Assembly (NCBI GenBank): GCA_031310005.1
Contig: CM062383.1
Location: 3,658,001 to 3,722,000, forward strand
From: Dactylellina haptotyla
Taxonomy: Eukaryota; Ascomycota; Orbiliomycetes; Orbiliales; Orbiliaceae
Length of the DNA stretch: 64,000 bases
Direction: 5' to 3'
In this document: positions 50,286-61,251 of the stretch, one piece after another
How the letters are laid out: each line of letters opens with the position of its first letter
Position numbering within the stretch: the first letter of the stretch is position 1
Notes under the pieces: model-generated
The model's input: the letters and a program-made list of their open reading frames with translations, nothing else
What the model was told of the DNA's origin: nothing
The model's database searches: none
Position numbers and translations under genes: made by a program

Positions 50286-51117
50286 ATGATGGAGGAACCG
50301 CGACCCAACCGGAAGCGTTGGGATTTCGACGTTGACGAATATATCAATCCCTGGATACCGCCTAGTTTTATCCCTCAACTACCGAGCTTTATATCTAGGT
50401 TTCTTGGTTATAGAACGACACCTCAAGGAGATGTTGGTGCTTTACTTGTCGCCTGGTGGTCATTTTTTGGTGCATTCTGCGGTATCGCAACGGTTTCAGC
50501 TGTGTTCAAATATAGCGGTGTATTCTCGTCTGTCAACGCTCCGTTCATTCTCGGCAGTTTTGTACGACCCCTTCTGCTCTTCGCGAACGAAAACATGCTT
50601 ACAGCGAGTATAGGGCGCGTCTGCTATACTGGAATATGGTGTTATCGGATCCCCACTAGGGCAACCGCGAAATTGCATCCTCGGGCATTTCGTATCCGCT
50701 CTTTCCGGCATATGCATTGCAAAATTATTCCGATATGATGACCACTTTGAGGAGCACAAATGGATTGCTGGTGCTCTGGCAGTTGGGGTTTCGTCGGGTG
50801 TCATGAGCCTAACTAATACATCTCACCCACCAGGAGGAGCTACGGCCCTCCTAGCTGTCGTTGACCCGGTTATTGAAGGGATGGGTTGGGACCTACTTCC
50901 TTACGTCTTAATCGCTACACTCCTCTTAATCGGAGTCGCGCTCATTATCAATAATATTCAACGGCAGTTTCCCATTTTCTGGTGGACACCCAAGCCTACA
51001 GGTTGCCGCCTGCACCTATCCTCGCGACCGGAGAAAGATATGGAGAAGCAAAAGGAGATTGGTGTTGGCAGATCGCCCAGTTCAGATGTATCGTCTTCAA
51101 TGCACACTTTGTCTTGA
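50286..51117 (+). CDS. HPP family integral membrane protein
   Basis: A four-helix membrane protein of the HPP family. Some bacterial and plastid members transport nitrite; fungal roles are open. Two exons, 50286-50561 and 50614-51117, give 259 aa. The intron (donor GTACGA, acceptor TATAG, 52 bp) is essential: reading through it runs to a stop, while splicing yields ILGSF-GASAILEY and then GSPLGQPRN (104-112), LGHFVSALSGICIAKLFR (115-132) and the family-naming SHPPGGATA (162-170), all in correct order. The N-terminal soluble part is DFDVDEYINPWIPPS, typical of fungal members. The C-terminal tail of about 50 residues is charged. The gene is complete; it runs co-directionally into the Gfo/Idh/MocA gene 389 bp downstream. 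Confidence 0.9.
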
Positions 51118-51506
51118 TAGCTTCAGATGAATGGAATCAATGACATCAAAGTGGCGGTTCATGAATTCACTTCTCTGCTCTCGGCAACACATAAATATTT
51201 TGTTTTTAATTATGTCGTTGAGATCAGCAGATGTAGATTGTACAATATTTTCGGAAGAGCCTGCGGGATATAGCAGGAGTGAGAAGTCGAAACTCACCAT
51301 CGAATAGAGATAAATATAATGAAATCCACCAAAAGTTGAAAACGAAATAGACAATACTTTTATGGTGTTAGAGCCTGCCTGAGGTGGCTGACTGGGAGGA
51401 ACAAGGGTCATGGTAACCGAACACCCCGCTTCCGCCCGAGCCTAGAGCATTTCCCTACAACATTTTTTTTGGAATCATCAACATACTTGAACGAAAAGGC
51501 TCTACA
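51118..51506. other. Intergenic, nothing recognised
   Basis: About 390 bp between two co-directional genes: the HPP 3' region followed by the promoter of the oxidoreductase gene. No clear TATA box or repeat. Confidence 0.4.
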
Positions 51507-52703
51507 ATGTTATCAAGTAAGGTAATACGAGTCGGATTGATCGGTTGCGGCGAGGTAGCCCAGGTAGTACACATACCGACTCTCAATTACCTATCTTCTA
51601 AATTCACCATCACTTACCTGTGCGACGTATCTCCACAAAGCCTGCAGTTTTGTTCGGAGAGGGTTGCGGGGTCGGGCCGGCCTAGATTAACGCAAGATGC
51701 GGCAGAGCTTTGCAGTTCCGATGTTGTAGATGCAGTTTTAGTTTGCAGCTCTGATGCAATGCACACAATCCACGGAGTCCTCGCCTTGAAGAACAACAAG
51801 AATGTCTTGATCGAGAAGCCTTTGACATTGTGTCAACGGGATATCCAGGAACTCATGGCGGCGGAGAAGCTCTCAGCGGGGAAGGTGTTCGTCGGGTACA
51901 TGCGCCGGTATGCATCGGGATTCCTAGATGCGATCAAAGAGATCGGTGACCCCGAGTTTATCCAATACGTCAGAGTGAGAGGTACGATGCGAATCATTGG
52001 AACCGCTGGGAACTCTCTAACACCTCGCAGACATCATCTGTCCGAACGATGTTTTTATCAACCAGTCTGCAACATTTCCACAAAAGTTCAACGACGTCGG
52101 TAAAGTCGCGGTTGACGAGTTATTGAGTCGGGAGGACGATATGGTGTTCCAGGCGTTATCTGTTGACATGGGGCTGGGAGTCACCGATGAGAGAAAGAAA
52201 ATGCTGCGGCTGTTGGGCTCGTGAGTATTGTTCAACTTGTAAACTCGGGAGCCAGCTGACCCTGTAGACTTGGCTCTCACGATCTATCCGCAATGCGGGA
52301 GATAATCGGGATGCCAAAGGGGGTGATAGGCGCACGATTGAAACATCAGATGTGGCACGTGCTCTTCGATTACGGCCACTTTAGTGTCATCTACGAATCC
52401 GGCTTTAACAGCGTCCCTCTTTTCGATGCCTCGATCGAGGTTTTTACGGAGAAAAAGGTTGTTACCGTTATCTACGATACCCCTTATGTGAAGGGTTTAC
52501 CAACAAAAATGGTCGTACGTGAGAAAGTCGGGGAAGCATCGTATCAGGAGCGCACTCTACGCACAAGCTTCGAGGACCCATACACAAAGGAAATGCTAGC
52601 GTGGTATAATTGCATCGTCAATAATGAAACACCAAAAACAACAATAGAAGATGCGAGTAATGATCTGGAGATTTTCAAGATGATCCTGATGGCCAGCGGC
52701 TAA
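51507..52703 (+). CDS. Gfo/Idh/MocA-family NAD(P)-dependent oxidoreductase
   Basis: A cytosolic dehydrogenase of the glucose-fructose oxidoreductase/inositol dehydrogenase type acting on a sugar, polyol or related ring compound. Three exons, 51507-51981, 52031-52220 and 52268-52703, give 366 aa in phase. The Rossmann motif GLIGCGEVAQ lies at residues 10-19, the second-strand Asp in YLCDVSP, and the diagnostic EKP (103-105, VLIEKPLTL) binds the cofactor and substrate. The C-terminal domain shows WHVLFDYGHFSVIYESGF and continues to AWYNCIVNNETPKTTIEDAS, the usual ending where the last helix packs on the sheet. Intron 1 uses GTACGA. Its stop lies only 65 bp from the stop of the convergent P450. 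Tight convergence does not show co-regulation. Substrate unknown. Confidence 0.9.
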
Positions 52704-52768
52704 GGTTGGTTTTGCTTGGTTCTATATAAAAATCAATTCTAATAATATCTAAGTAAACATGTAGAGCC

Positions 52769-54442
52769 TCAAATAGTAATTCCTTGAATGAACGGCGCGT
52801 CTCCGTCATCATGAGGGTGTTCGGCATTGATTTTCAGAATTAACTCTTTATGTTTTTCACTTCTCGGTGTGATATTGCAGCCAAAATCTTCTGGGAATGA
52901 AATGAGCCCAGCTTTTGGCTTGATCGCCTGGTCGATCCCTTTACCTGTAGTCGGGTCTGTCGGTTTCGCGATTCGGAAAACAGTCAGACTTTGGGCGATA
53001 GCGAGGAAGAGACTCGCGTCAGCGAGATGTTGGCCTGGGCAAACGCGTCTACCGAATCCGAACGCGAGCTTGTGAGGATCCAGCTCCGGCTTCAGACCTA
53101 GAAATCTCTCCGGTTTGAATATGTCGGGATCACGGTAGATTTGGGGGTCTCTCGAGAACCAGCCGACCGACGGCATGACGATCGACCCTTTCGGGATCCG
53201 ATAACCGCCATATTCATCATCTTCGTCGCTGGTGTGCGGTACGCCCAGAGGCACGATGGGCATCCAGCGCAACGCTTCCTTGACGATGGCATCGACATAG
53301 GGGAGATTCGGGCGGTCCTGAGGCTGCGGCAACTTCCCAGTGCCTATGATACGGTCGATCTCTTCTTGGGCTTTCAGTTGCACCTCTGGGAACTTTGTCA
53401 TTGCCAGGAAGAAATAACTGAGCGCAGCGACAGTTGTATCAGCACCGCCTCCGTACAGGGCTACGGCAGTATCTTTGATCATATTGATACCATTTTGGTC
53501 CGGTTTCTCATCCAGTAGACCGGAAACGTAAGAGGGTTTCTTGGAGCCGTTCGCTCTCTGCTGTTCCGTAAAATTAAACGGGATGTCGGTCGCTGCCTCG
53601 AATCTCTTCTTATAGTCGCGAGCTGTCGCCTTGAAGCCCATACCGGGAAGGAAGCTCGGGAGGTGTCTCAACCAGGGTGCCATGTCGACCACCCAGGCAC
53701 CGGCAACAGTCGCGGCGCCAAAATCAGACATGACGCGGTTGATCAAGTCCACAAGTGGATCCCGACCGTTTGACGTGGTGTTGTAGCCGTATAAAAGATC
53801 CAAAATGATGGACCCAGCTTCTCTATGAAACAGTTAGTAACAGTCGAAGCAGCAGATGAGACCAAACTAACCCTTGCAAATGATGCTTGAGATCGGTCGG
53901 ATCCTTCATCACGCCCAGAAGAAATCGACGAGCTTGAATGTCTATCACGGGCAGGAACTTTTGGACCAAGTGGACCGTTCCTATCTGCCTCGCCACAATT
54001 TTGCGGTACTCTCGCCAGCTCGGACCGTACTGCTTCATCGTGAGTGATCGGATATAGTCGCACCTATAAACGTTAGATCGATCGATGCAACGGGGAGTAG
54101 CGCTCACATATGGGATGCGAAAAACATCTGCGGTCGGGATGAGAACTTGGCAGATCGTTTCTCGAGCAATTCAACGGCGATTTCCCGATCGTGAAGGATA
54201 ACAACTGTCTGCCCGAATACGGTAACAGAGCTTATAGGACCGTAGACATCTTTGTGCTTGACCCAGTGTAGCCATTCAGGGATGTCCGGTGGGGGAAGAT
54301 CAAAGATGTTGCCAACGATGGGAAGTCCTCGTGGGCCTGGGGGCAGTGGAAGCTTGTGAGATACCAGCTTTCGGACGACTATGGCAACAATGACAACACC
54401 GGCGCATAACACGGGCGTGTTTATATTAAGTAGTGGAATCAT
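52769..54442 (-). CDS. Cytochrome P450 monooxygenase
   Basis: An ER-bound haem monooxygenase of the group often annotated as O-methylsterigmatocystin-oxidoreductase-like. Three exons, 54442-54108, 54063-53872 and 53822-52769, give 526 aa in phase. An N-terminal anchor (VLCAGVVIVAIVV) is followed by the basic-proline hinge KLPLPPGPRGLP. The I-helix oxygen-activation motif is YGGGADTTV (299-307), with Gly and Ala at the normal positions and both Thr. The K-helix is EALR (Glu358, Arg361), the PERF motif is intact (KPERF), and the haem loop is FGFGRRVCPG with ligand Cys437. All residues for activity are present. Donor of intron 2 is GTTAGT. A TATA-like tatataaa (54492-54499) lies about 50 bp upstream. 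Substrate unknown; no backbone synthase is nearby. Confidence 0.93.
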
Positions 54443-54491
54443 TGCTAGTATCTGTTACAATGATGATCGAAATAAAGACGGTAAGGATCGT

Positions 54492-54499
54492 CTTTATAT
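54492..54499 (-). promoter_or_regulatory. TATA-box candidate for P450 gene
   Basis: Minus-strand tatataaa about 50 bp upstream of the ATG. Sequence match is good; the distance is short. Confidence 0.35.
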
Positions 54500-56914
54500 A
54501 CCTGTTCGCCTACACGTGATTGATTTTAAGCCATGGAGCATCCATATTGAGATAACGGCGAGAATCGGCGACAGTTGACGGGTGAACCTTGGAAAAGCTT
54601 GACGTATGGGAGGTATATCTTGCATTGACGGGTGGCGATCAGGATCCACGATTTAGAATACTGTTCGATATCTCCGTCCTGTCTAGCGTCGGTGATCTTT
54701 GCTTGGGCAATGACTTGGAGCTACTGTCGTGGTGACTCTAACAAAAACCCCAAGGCGTTAGGACTATATTTGCTATATTAATTTTATATTACTGTTGGAC
54801 TTTGAGATAGTGAGGTGGATTTGGAGATATGAGACACCTGGTTTGTATTAGCAGCTTTCATTCCTGGCGTTTAGCAGGCTCAGAAGAGAATATTTTCCCG
54901 AGGTAAGGCAGAGCTCAACAGCCCCATTTTAGTAAAGTACGTTCGATGACACAAAAATCGTATCAAAAGTTGTTGTGGAGTAGTTTAAGATCGATATTAT
55001 CACGGGGCTTTCGATACAGATACTACGTGGTGTTTAACTTATTATAAGTGTTGCATTAGAAATTTTCGGAGCCAAGGGTCTTTAAGAAGCCAAGTTATTA
55101 GATTTAGCAACCTAATCTATTCCACTCTAGTGTACTAATGAGTGTATACAATGACGAGCTAAAAATCTATATACATATCACGTGATTAATCGAGACCATC
55201 AAAGGTAATATTTACCATTACAGAACAAACGCTACAGACAGGAAACACAAGACTACATGTGTCTAATCAAAGCATCTAACACTTGCAACTAGTATAGGTT
55301 TGTTTAGACCAACTCCCTCGATCACCAATTAAGTTCTATCTCAACAACCCAGTCTCGAACTAAATCGAGCGACCTATTGGTCTAATATTCATTATATTTT
55401 TTTTTGACCTCGAACATATGCCAGCTTTAAAAGAGGCTTAACAAGCTAGCTCTCAATTCTAAACTCCATATGCCTGATAGGCCTGGTCTCGATTCCAGAC
55501 TGTCTGATAGGCCCATATATCCGTTTCTAAATTGTGAACCAAAGACAATAGCCGAATTTATTCCACGAACCGCTAGTTTCGGGCTTTTTACTGCAGATTT
55601 AAATCTCTTTTGCTTACATCTATGTTTCACGAGAAACGCGATTCTTAAAATATAAGAGATGCAAGTATCCTGGAGCCACCCAGCGTGTCCACAGGAAATT
55701 TGATTTAAAGTTGGAGAGATAGATTCAGTTGGGACTATCCCTTTCATTCGAAGCCCGCTAAAGACGTAAGTCGATTCCAATAATGCTCCGCCCGTATCAT
55801 TATTTACCCGAACCCCCAAATTTCCATGCTCACATTAGTTACCCTCGCTGTTGGCATCTAGCTCGAATGCAGTAGTAGAAGAGAGCAAGCATCCGCCAAG
55901 CCGGTTGCTGAGCTATATCATTGGTCTGGATGGATTCGCCCATCCTAAAGCTTCAGGATAATCGATGTTCGTCACACGAAAAAAGGTTGGCTCGTGGCGC
56001 CTGCAAATGGATTTGAATACCTTGTTCCAGGATTTTGAACGCGTATTATTACGTATTGCTGCCAAGTAAATCTGCCAAAAGTATAACTTTGTGCGACCTG
56101 TCATGTGGACGCGAGAGAGGACCGCTATCCGAACTGTTGAAGTCTGCGAGCGTCGGATGTTTCGTTCGCAACCCGGTTCCTGGTGCCTACAGTGGAGGTG
56201 GAATAAGCATGTTCGTGTTGTCGCAAGCTTGCGTTTCCTGCACCCTCGGCCCCGACAAAGCGTTTCCTGCAGTGGTCCCAGAATTTCGAGTTTCAATTTT
56301 AAGCCTTTCGAGACCAAACGACAAATCGTTTGTGTAGAAGCATCGGCGAGTCCCGTATGGCTTTTGCTAAGTAGACAACACGAGCACCCCCCGGGCCTAG
56401 GAGATGTTCCTTCCGAAAGATGGGTTCGAAGAGCATGCCGTTGCGAATATCCTCCTCAAGCTTTGAGTATCTCCGTCACACAGCCACTCAAGGATGAGGC
56501 GGTGCACAACGCACGCTTGAATGGCAGACTCATCATGTGTTGATAGAGGGCTGGGAGGGCTTTTTGAAGTTGAGCGCAAACCAACTGGTACCGAGTATAC
56601 CAGGAGCCAGCTCAGCACGAAGTTTTGAGGGCTGGGGGTTGCAATTGCATTGATTGGCAGTCACTGTGATGATGAATATCTTTATGATCAGATTTTGCTG
56701 CAATACCAGACACCAGACTGTGCATCTTCTAGGCCTCCGTTCACATTTTGTAATCGTAAGATTCGTCATGCAAGTAGCTACTCAGTTCTCTGACCAGTCG
56801 AATATTTTGAAGACGAAAGAATAGTCTAATATCTACATTACTACTTGAGTACTGAATTTTATTGTTTTAAACCAATTTGGAGTTTAAATCAAGCACAAGG
56901 CTACAATCAAGCGG

Positions 56915-56940
56915 CGACCAACTAAGTAGCTAGTTGGTCG
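56915..56940. repeat. Perfect hairpin, 10-bp stem and 6-base loop
   Basis: The arms cgaccaacta and tagttggtcg are exact reverse complements around the loop agtagc. It lies about 200 bp beyond the stop codon of the AusD-like methyltransferase, in the direction of that gene's transcription. It could fold in an RNA read-through or be the footprint of an inverted-repeat element; no function is shown. Confidence 0.6.
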
Positions 56941-57136
56941 AAAAACGAAAGTTCACTTGAGCTCAGAATATTAGTAGAATGTGAACGACAACAATCTAGC
57001 TTGCGAGGCGACTAGAAAGTACTCAAGTAGGTAGGTACTTCGGTAGGTAGGAGACAAAGAATTTTATTCGAAACCCTACCAGTGCACCCTAAAACTTTAG
57101 CGGCTTTGGAGATAGTATTCCCCGGCCTATATATAA

Positions 57137-58075
57137 CTATATTCTTGTTATACAAAAGTCTAACCATACTCTATCACTAGATTCTACTGGTTGAATCGAT
57201 GCTATGAATTCTGGTTCAATCGGAAGTAACGTGGCCCGAACATCGAATGATGTATTTAAAGCGTCACTAACTTTGCCCCAAAGCTCCCTCCATGTATCTA
57301 AATCGTGTCGAAAAACATCTTTGCCAAGTGCCTGATATAAGCCTGGAGTCCGACAACCCATTTGTCTTCCTACAATCATCGAACCTTTTTCTTTTGCCAA
57401 AATCTTGACTATGTTGATTGCCGCCTCAAGCTCTTGCTCTGGTGGAAATAGGTGCAGGAAGCCCCGGATATGGATGACACTTATCTGCCCTTTGAGGTCT
57501 TGGAATCGACTAAGGTCTGGCGCTTCGCTTGAAATAGGCTCAAAGGATGAAAGATCAAAGATATCACCCTTGAAAAATGGCGACTTTATGGTCCCTTTGT
57601 CTTTGAAAAGCTCATAACCAAGTTCGATGAAACCAAGGTGGAGATCAGCTCCATATAAATTCTCACTAGGTACACCGCTATGAATTAGAGCACGAAGCTC
57701 TTGTCCAAAGCAACATCCCAAGTCGAGAAACTTCCCACCTGCTTTAAGTTTAATCAAAATAGTGTTGTATTCAGGAGATTCAACTAGACCGAAGAATAAA
57801 AACCCAAAATTTCCAATACAAGGATAAGGGTAAACTTCCCAAGCTTTATCCCTCTAGGGTATCCGAATAAAATCAAAATAGTTAGATATAAAAACTGCAT
57901 TATTGGTGTACCCAAGGTAACTCACCAGTTGAATTATATGGTTTTTTGCCTCCTCAGCTGAGAGAGAACAATAATCTTGAAAAATTTCCTTGGCAAATGA
58001 AGGAAGTGAAAACTCCGTACTAGGAATGAACCAAGTCCTTGCTTTGTCGTCGAGATGGTCTGGAGTTCCGAGCAT
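57137..58075 (-). CDS. SAM-dependent methyltransferase resembling meroterpenoid-cluster (AusD-like) enzymes
   Basis: A soluble class I methyltransferase, 288 aa, two exons 58075-57926 and 57853-57137 in phase. The N-terminal helical part contains the conserved segment RDKAWEVYPYPCIGNFGFL (51-69), which characterises the fungal family that includes AusD-type methyltransferases of meroterpenoid pathways. Motif I is FLDLGCCFGQEL (92-103), followed by ENLYGADLHLGFIELGYELF and the active-site region SVIHIRGFLHLFPPEQ. The later GRQMGCRTPG and FRHDLDTWRELW segments are also family marks. The ATG at 58075 is the first in frame downstream of an in-frame stop. Known relatives methylate carboxyl or similar groups on polyketide-terpenoid intermediates. 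No polyketide synthase or prenyltransferase lies in the window, so the enzyme may be a stand-alone copy or an outlier of a cluster elsewhere. Confidence 0.87.
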
Positions 58076-59854
58076 GTTTTGTCTCTTCTTCGATGCCAAA
58101 TTAATTTCTTCAGTTTACGAGGTGGTTGATGTTCAAAAATTTAGGCTGTTGACAACACAAGTCCAGTGGGGAAGGAAGATCGGTGGTGCTCAAGCCTCCT
58201 TTTAAAATCAGTTTTTCGCAATTTGATCTTCCATGTTTTTTATCCTTTATTTTTTCTCTTCATTTATCCTTGAAGCCGTCCATAAATTTGGAAGCTAGTT
58301 ACTTGGATGCGTGCTCAATTCTCTTGAAAATACTTACTAGAGGCTTCTTCGAGAGTTTGCCACCTAGGACACCTAAGATTTGTTTGTGGAGTAAGGACGG
58401 AAAGGAGAGCTCGCGCTCGTTTCCCGCATTTCCTGCAAACCAGAGCATTGGCCAGGGTAAAGTGATCTCCGCTTCCCAAATGTACACTGATGGCTTGCTC
58501 GCTCGAGCCACTAGATTCCTGAGTATATGCTGCGGGCGCGCTTCCCGCTCAAATAATAACAATTAATTTATTTTTTTTGCGCCTTTTTGTTAGAGAGCAA
58601 ATGCATACTCCTAGGCTTATCGAAAGTTCGACAGCGTCAAGAAATATATTTTCACAATCGCCTTCATGAGGTCACCTCTATTAAACCCATTAGGGTTCAA
58701 AAAATATGGAGCAAAGGGCAGGATTTCTGGGTGCGCAGGCCGTTAGGGATCCTGGGTGTTAACATTCCCAGGATTTTTTGACTGGTGGTTATCGGGTCAG
58801 TATCGCAAATTTATCACAAAGTTGTTCCGACTTCCTTGTTTGTAACTATGCTTTCGGCCACCCTGCATTCACATATGTAAATGCAAGAAAAAACCTTAAA
58901 CCAAAACATAGACTATCATATCTGGTTAGATGTAGTCCACTAGGAAGGGCTTTATGTGCAGAAGGTTTCACTTGAGGGGGCGCTCTTGCCACTGCCAGCA
59001 AATCCTTGACCCTTCGATAGATACCAGCCGCAGAAACGCGATACCGAATTGGAATTGTAATCACTTTCTCGATCCAAGAGTTATTACTATCGCCAAAGTT
59101 CTCAGATTCTCGATTTGGTGGGAGATATCCAAGAAATTAAGGAAACGCCTATCGAATAATTCAAACCAGCTCTGTTCCGAGTTTGAATCAGAAATAAGTC
59201 GTAAGAGACGCCTTTTTAGGTAATATCTAAGAGAAGTGTCCTATCTTGTATTTGAAATCTATTATCGCTTTCGCCTTTTAAGAATAATCGATATTCGGTA
59301 GCTAGGTCTTCGGCGAATCGCAAGATTATACAAAAGAAGAAGAAAAGACAGATATAGCGAGAATTCAGAAGCCATCTCAATGGATTGTGCGGAGTGGGAC
59401 TCTTGTAGCGTGAGCATTTCGATTACAAGCGGAATAGTTATGTCTGTATTGTGCGGAGTGCTCTTTTTTTCTGTGGCTTGCATAGCTGATATTAGTCGGC
59501 ACCAATCATGTTGCTCAGTCTTCCCTCCCACCTTTTCGAGATGGATACAGTCTCTCTTGCCACTATTCGCCGGTTTCTAACCCGTAGGGGATAGTAAAAT
59601 AATGAATTTTGGGTTGAACGATCGAAAGGACTGTAACAATAATAAAGGCAAAACTATTTTAGTTTATAAGAACAGTGTCTGCGCCTGTGCGCGCTCCCAC
59701 CAGCTTTGACTGCACTAGCTCTCAGAAAAAGGATATTTAAGCTCGCACTTCCTCTATCATCCAATCTTTATGGGCCAGTTTTTACAGGAAACAATTGGGA
59801 ACTCCAGAATTGTATTTTAAGACCCCTTACAAAATCGCGGATTTTCTTTTCAGA
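58076..59854. other. Long intergenic region, possibly decayed repeat sequence
   Basis: About 1.8 kb. It contains a 7-bp-stem hairpin near 58749-58772 (tcctggg/cccagga), a 13-bp direct repeat attgtgcggagtg at 59384-59396 and 59448-59460, and no open frame with a motif. Mixed composition, with AT rising to the right, suggests old repeat debris plus the promoter of the truncated permease. Confidence 0.4.
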
Positions 59855-61137
59855 ATGTCTTCAACAGAGAAGACTTTTAATCCTGTCACCGAGAAGGTGG
59901 AGATATCGAGTATTCCAGATGTTGAATACACTACGGAAGAAAAGGCGAGAATATTGTGGAGAATAGACGTTCGTCTGATCAGCATGGCTAGTCTTCTCTT
60001 TTGCTTTTCTGCTATCGATAAAAGTAATACTGGTTTTGCAGCAGTTGCCGGGTAAGTCGTGTATCCCAAATATGTGTTGAACCTAAGCCTAACATATGGA
60101 ACAGTTTAACAAAAGACCTGGGCATGAACGTCAAGAATAATGCCTATGTGAGTTTTTCAGTAGCGATGGCTCCGGGAACGGAGATCGTGGTTCAGTAAAG
60201 AGGGGAATTTAGTAATACTAACATCGTGTATGTACAGTCTCTTTCCGCTTTTCTATTCTTCGTTACATACATCATCTTTGAGCCTCCCGCAATTATAGCC
60301 TGTCGCGTTGTCGGACCTCGCTTGTTTCTCCCATCGCTGGTATTCTTATGGGGGATTGTAACTCTTGGTATGGGGTTCACTCAGCGCTGGGAACAATTCG
60401 TAGGATTGCGTATCCTTCTTGGTGTCTTTGAGGTAATCTATCTTTGCGACTTTGGATTCGCCACACCTGCTCACTCTCGATGACCAGGGCGCATATTACC
60501 CGGGAATCGCCTACCTGCTGAGCACATGGTACACCCGATGTAAGGTTCCTCTGGTCTTATTGGTGAAATTAAGAATGTATGCTGATATTTTGCGGCGGTA
60601 GTCGAGATGGGAAAGCGATATGCTATCTTTTTAGTCATCGGGTTTGTTGTTAACGCCTTCGCTGTAAGTCCGCTTTGGCTTCGCCGTATAACTATGAAAG
60701 ATCTTCGAGGCCAGGTGAATCTGATATAGTGCCATAGGGTATTTTGGCCTATGGTCTGACGGAAATGAAGGGCCTTGCTGGACTATCTGGATGGGTAAGT
60801 AATAACCAAAATCCTGCTTCTATAGTAACATGAGCTAAGACCTTATCAGAGGTGGATATTTATCATAGAAGGAATTCTGACCTGCGTTGCCGCTGCGATC
60901 GGCTTCGTATTTCTCGTTCCTTTTCCGGACCATAAGAATGCGTATAAAACTTGGGGATTTCTCAACCGATCTGAGCTGAGCTATGTTACTCGAAAGATTA
61001 ATGAAGATAGAGGGGATGTCGAGATTGAAGAGTTCTGTAACAAAGGCCCAAAGAGAAGAATTACAAACAGAAGTCGAAGCAGCAGAAGGATCACTACACA
61101 TGATAATTGGCAAAATATAAGTATTATTATGGATTAA
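59855..61137 (+). pseudogene. Dal5-like (allantoate permease family) MFS transporter, 3'-truncated at the AT-rich block
   Basis: The N-terminal half of an anion:cation symporter of the Dal5/allantoate permease family. Seven exons can be spliced in phase: 59855-60051, 60105-60147, 60238-60432, 60488-60539, 60602-60663, 60738-60794 and 60850-61137. They give 297 codons, against roughly 480-520 in intact relatives. The family marks are clean: RIDVRLISMASLLFCFSAID, FEGAYYPGIAYLLSTWYTR, FEMGKRYAIFLVIG and WRWIFIIEGILT. The first six helices and the start of the central loop (INEDRGDVEIEEF) are present. Family similarity stops at about 61035 and the frame continues into unrelated basic sequence (RRITNRSRSSRRITTH) that ends at a chance TAA. 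Helices 7-12 are absent from the rest of the window. The upstream exons show no stop codons, so the truncation looks recent or the transcript may still be made. Not expected to transport. Confidence 0.75.
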
Positions 61138-61172
61138 AGAATAATATAAAATTAAATAAAAAAAATAAATGT

Positions 61173-61251
61173 TCTTTTTATAAATTATTTTTATATTCCT
61201 TTTATAAATTATTTTTATATTTTTTTTATAAATTATTTTTATGTTTTTTTT
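61173..61251. repeat. Minisatellite of about 25-bp units, left part
   Basis: About three tandem copies of a unit close to ttttataaattatttttatat with poly-T joints. The same unit continues on the far side of the LTR at 61803-61880, showing that the array was one piece before the insertion. Confidence 0.75.

Larger units (their letters stand above)
54443..57136. other. Long intergenic region
   Basis: About 2.7 kb with no convincing gene. It holds the P450 promoter, a perfect 10-bp-stem hairpin at 56915-56940 (listed separately), GTAG-type short repeats near 57025-57050, and a 150-codon open frame on the plus strand (56091-56543) that is Arg/Cys-rich, overlapped by open frames on the other strand, and resembles no family. 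The sequence may contain a decayed gene at 55.9-56.6 kb but nothing identifies it. Confidence 0.4.

Noticed and set aside
50181-50738. HPP gene as a frameshifted pseudogene
   Set aside because: A 52-bp intron (50562-50613) restores the whole family sequence in phase, so there is no damage.
52703-52769. Gfo/Idh/MocA gene and P450 as an operon-like pair
   Set aside because: They are convergent, so they share 3' flanks, not a promoter; proximity alone is not evidence of co-regulation.
56091-56543. 150-codon plus-strand open frame as a gene
   Set aside because: Arg/Cys-rich, no motif, and overlapped by equally open frames on the minus strand; no splice or start context favours it.
53830-61085. 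Shared string agtcgaagcagcaga in the P450 intron and near the permease truncation point
   Set aside because: Fifteen identical bases with no extension on either side; consistent with chance in 64 kb.
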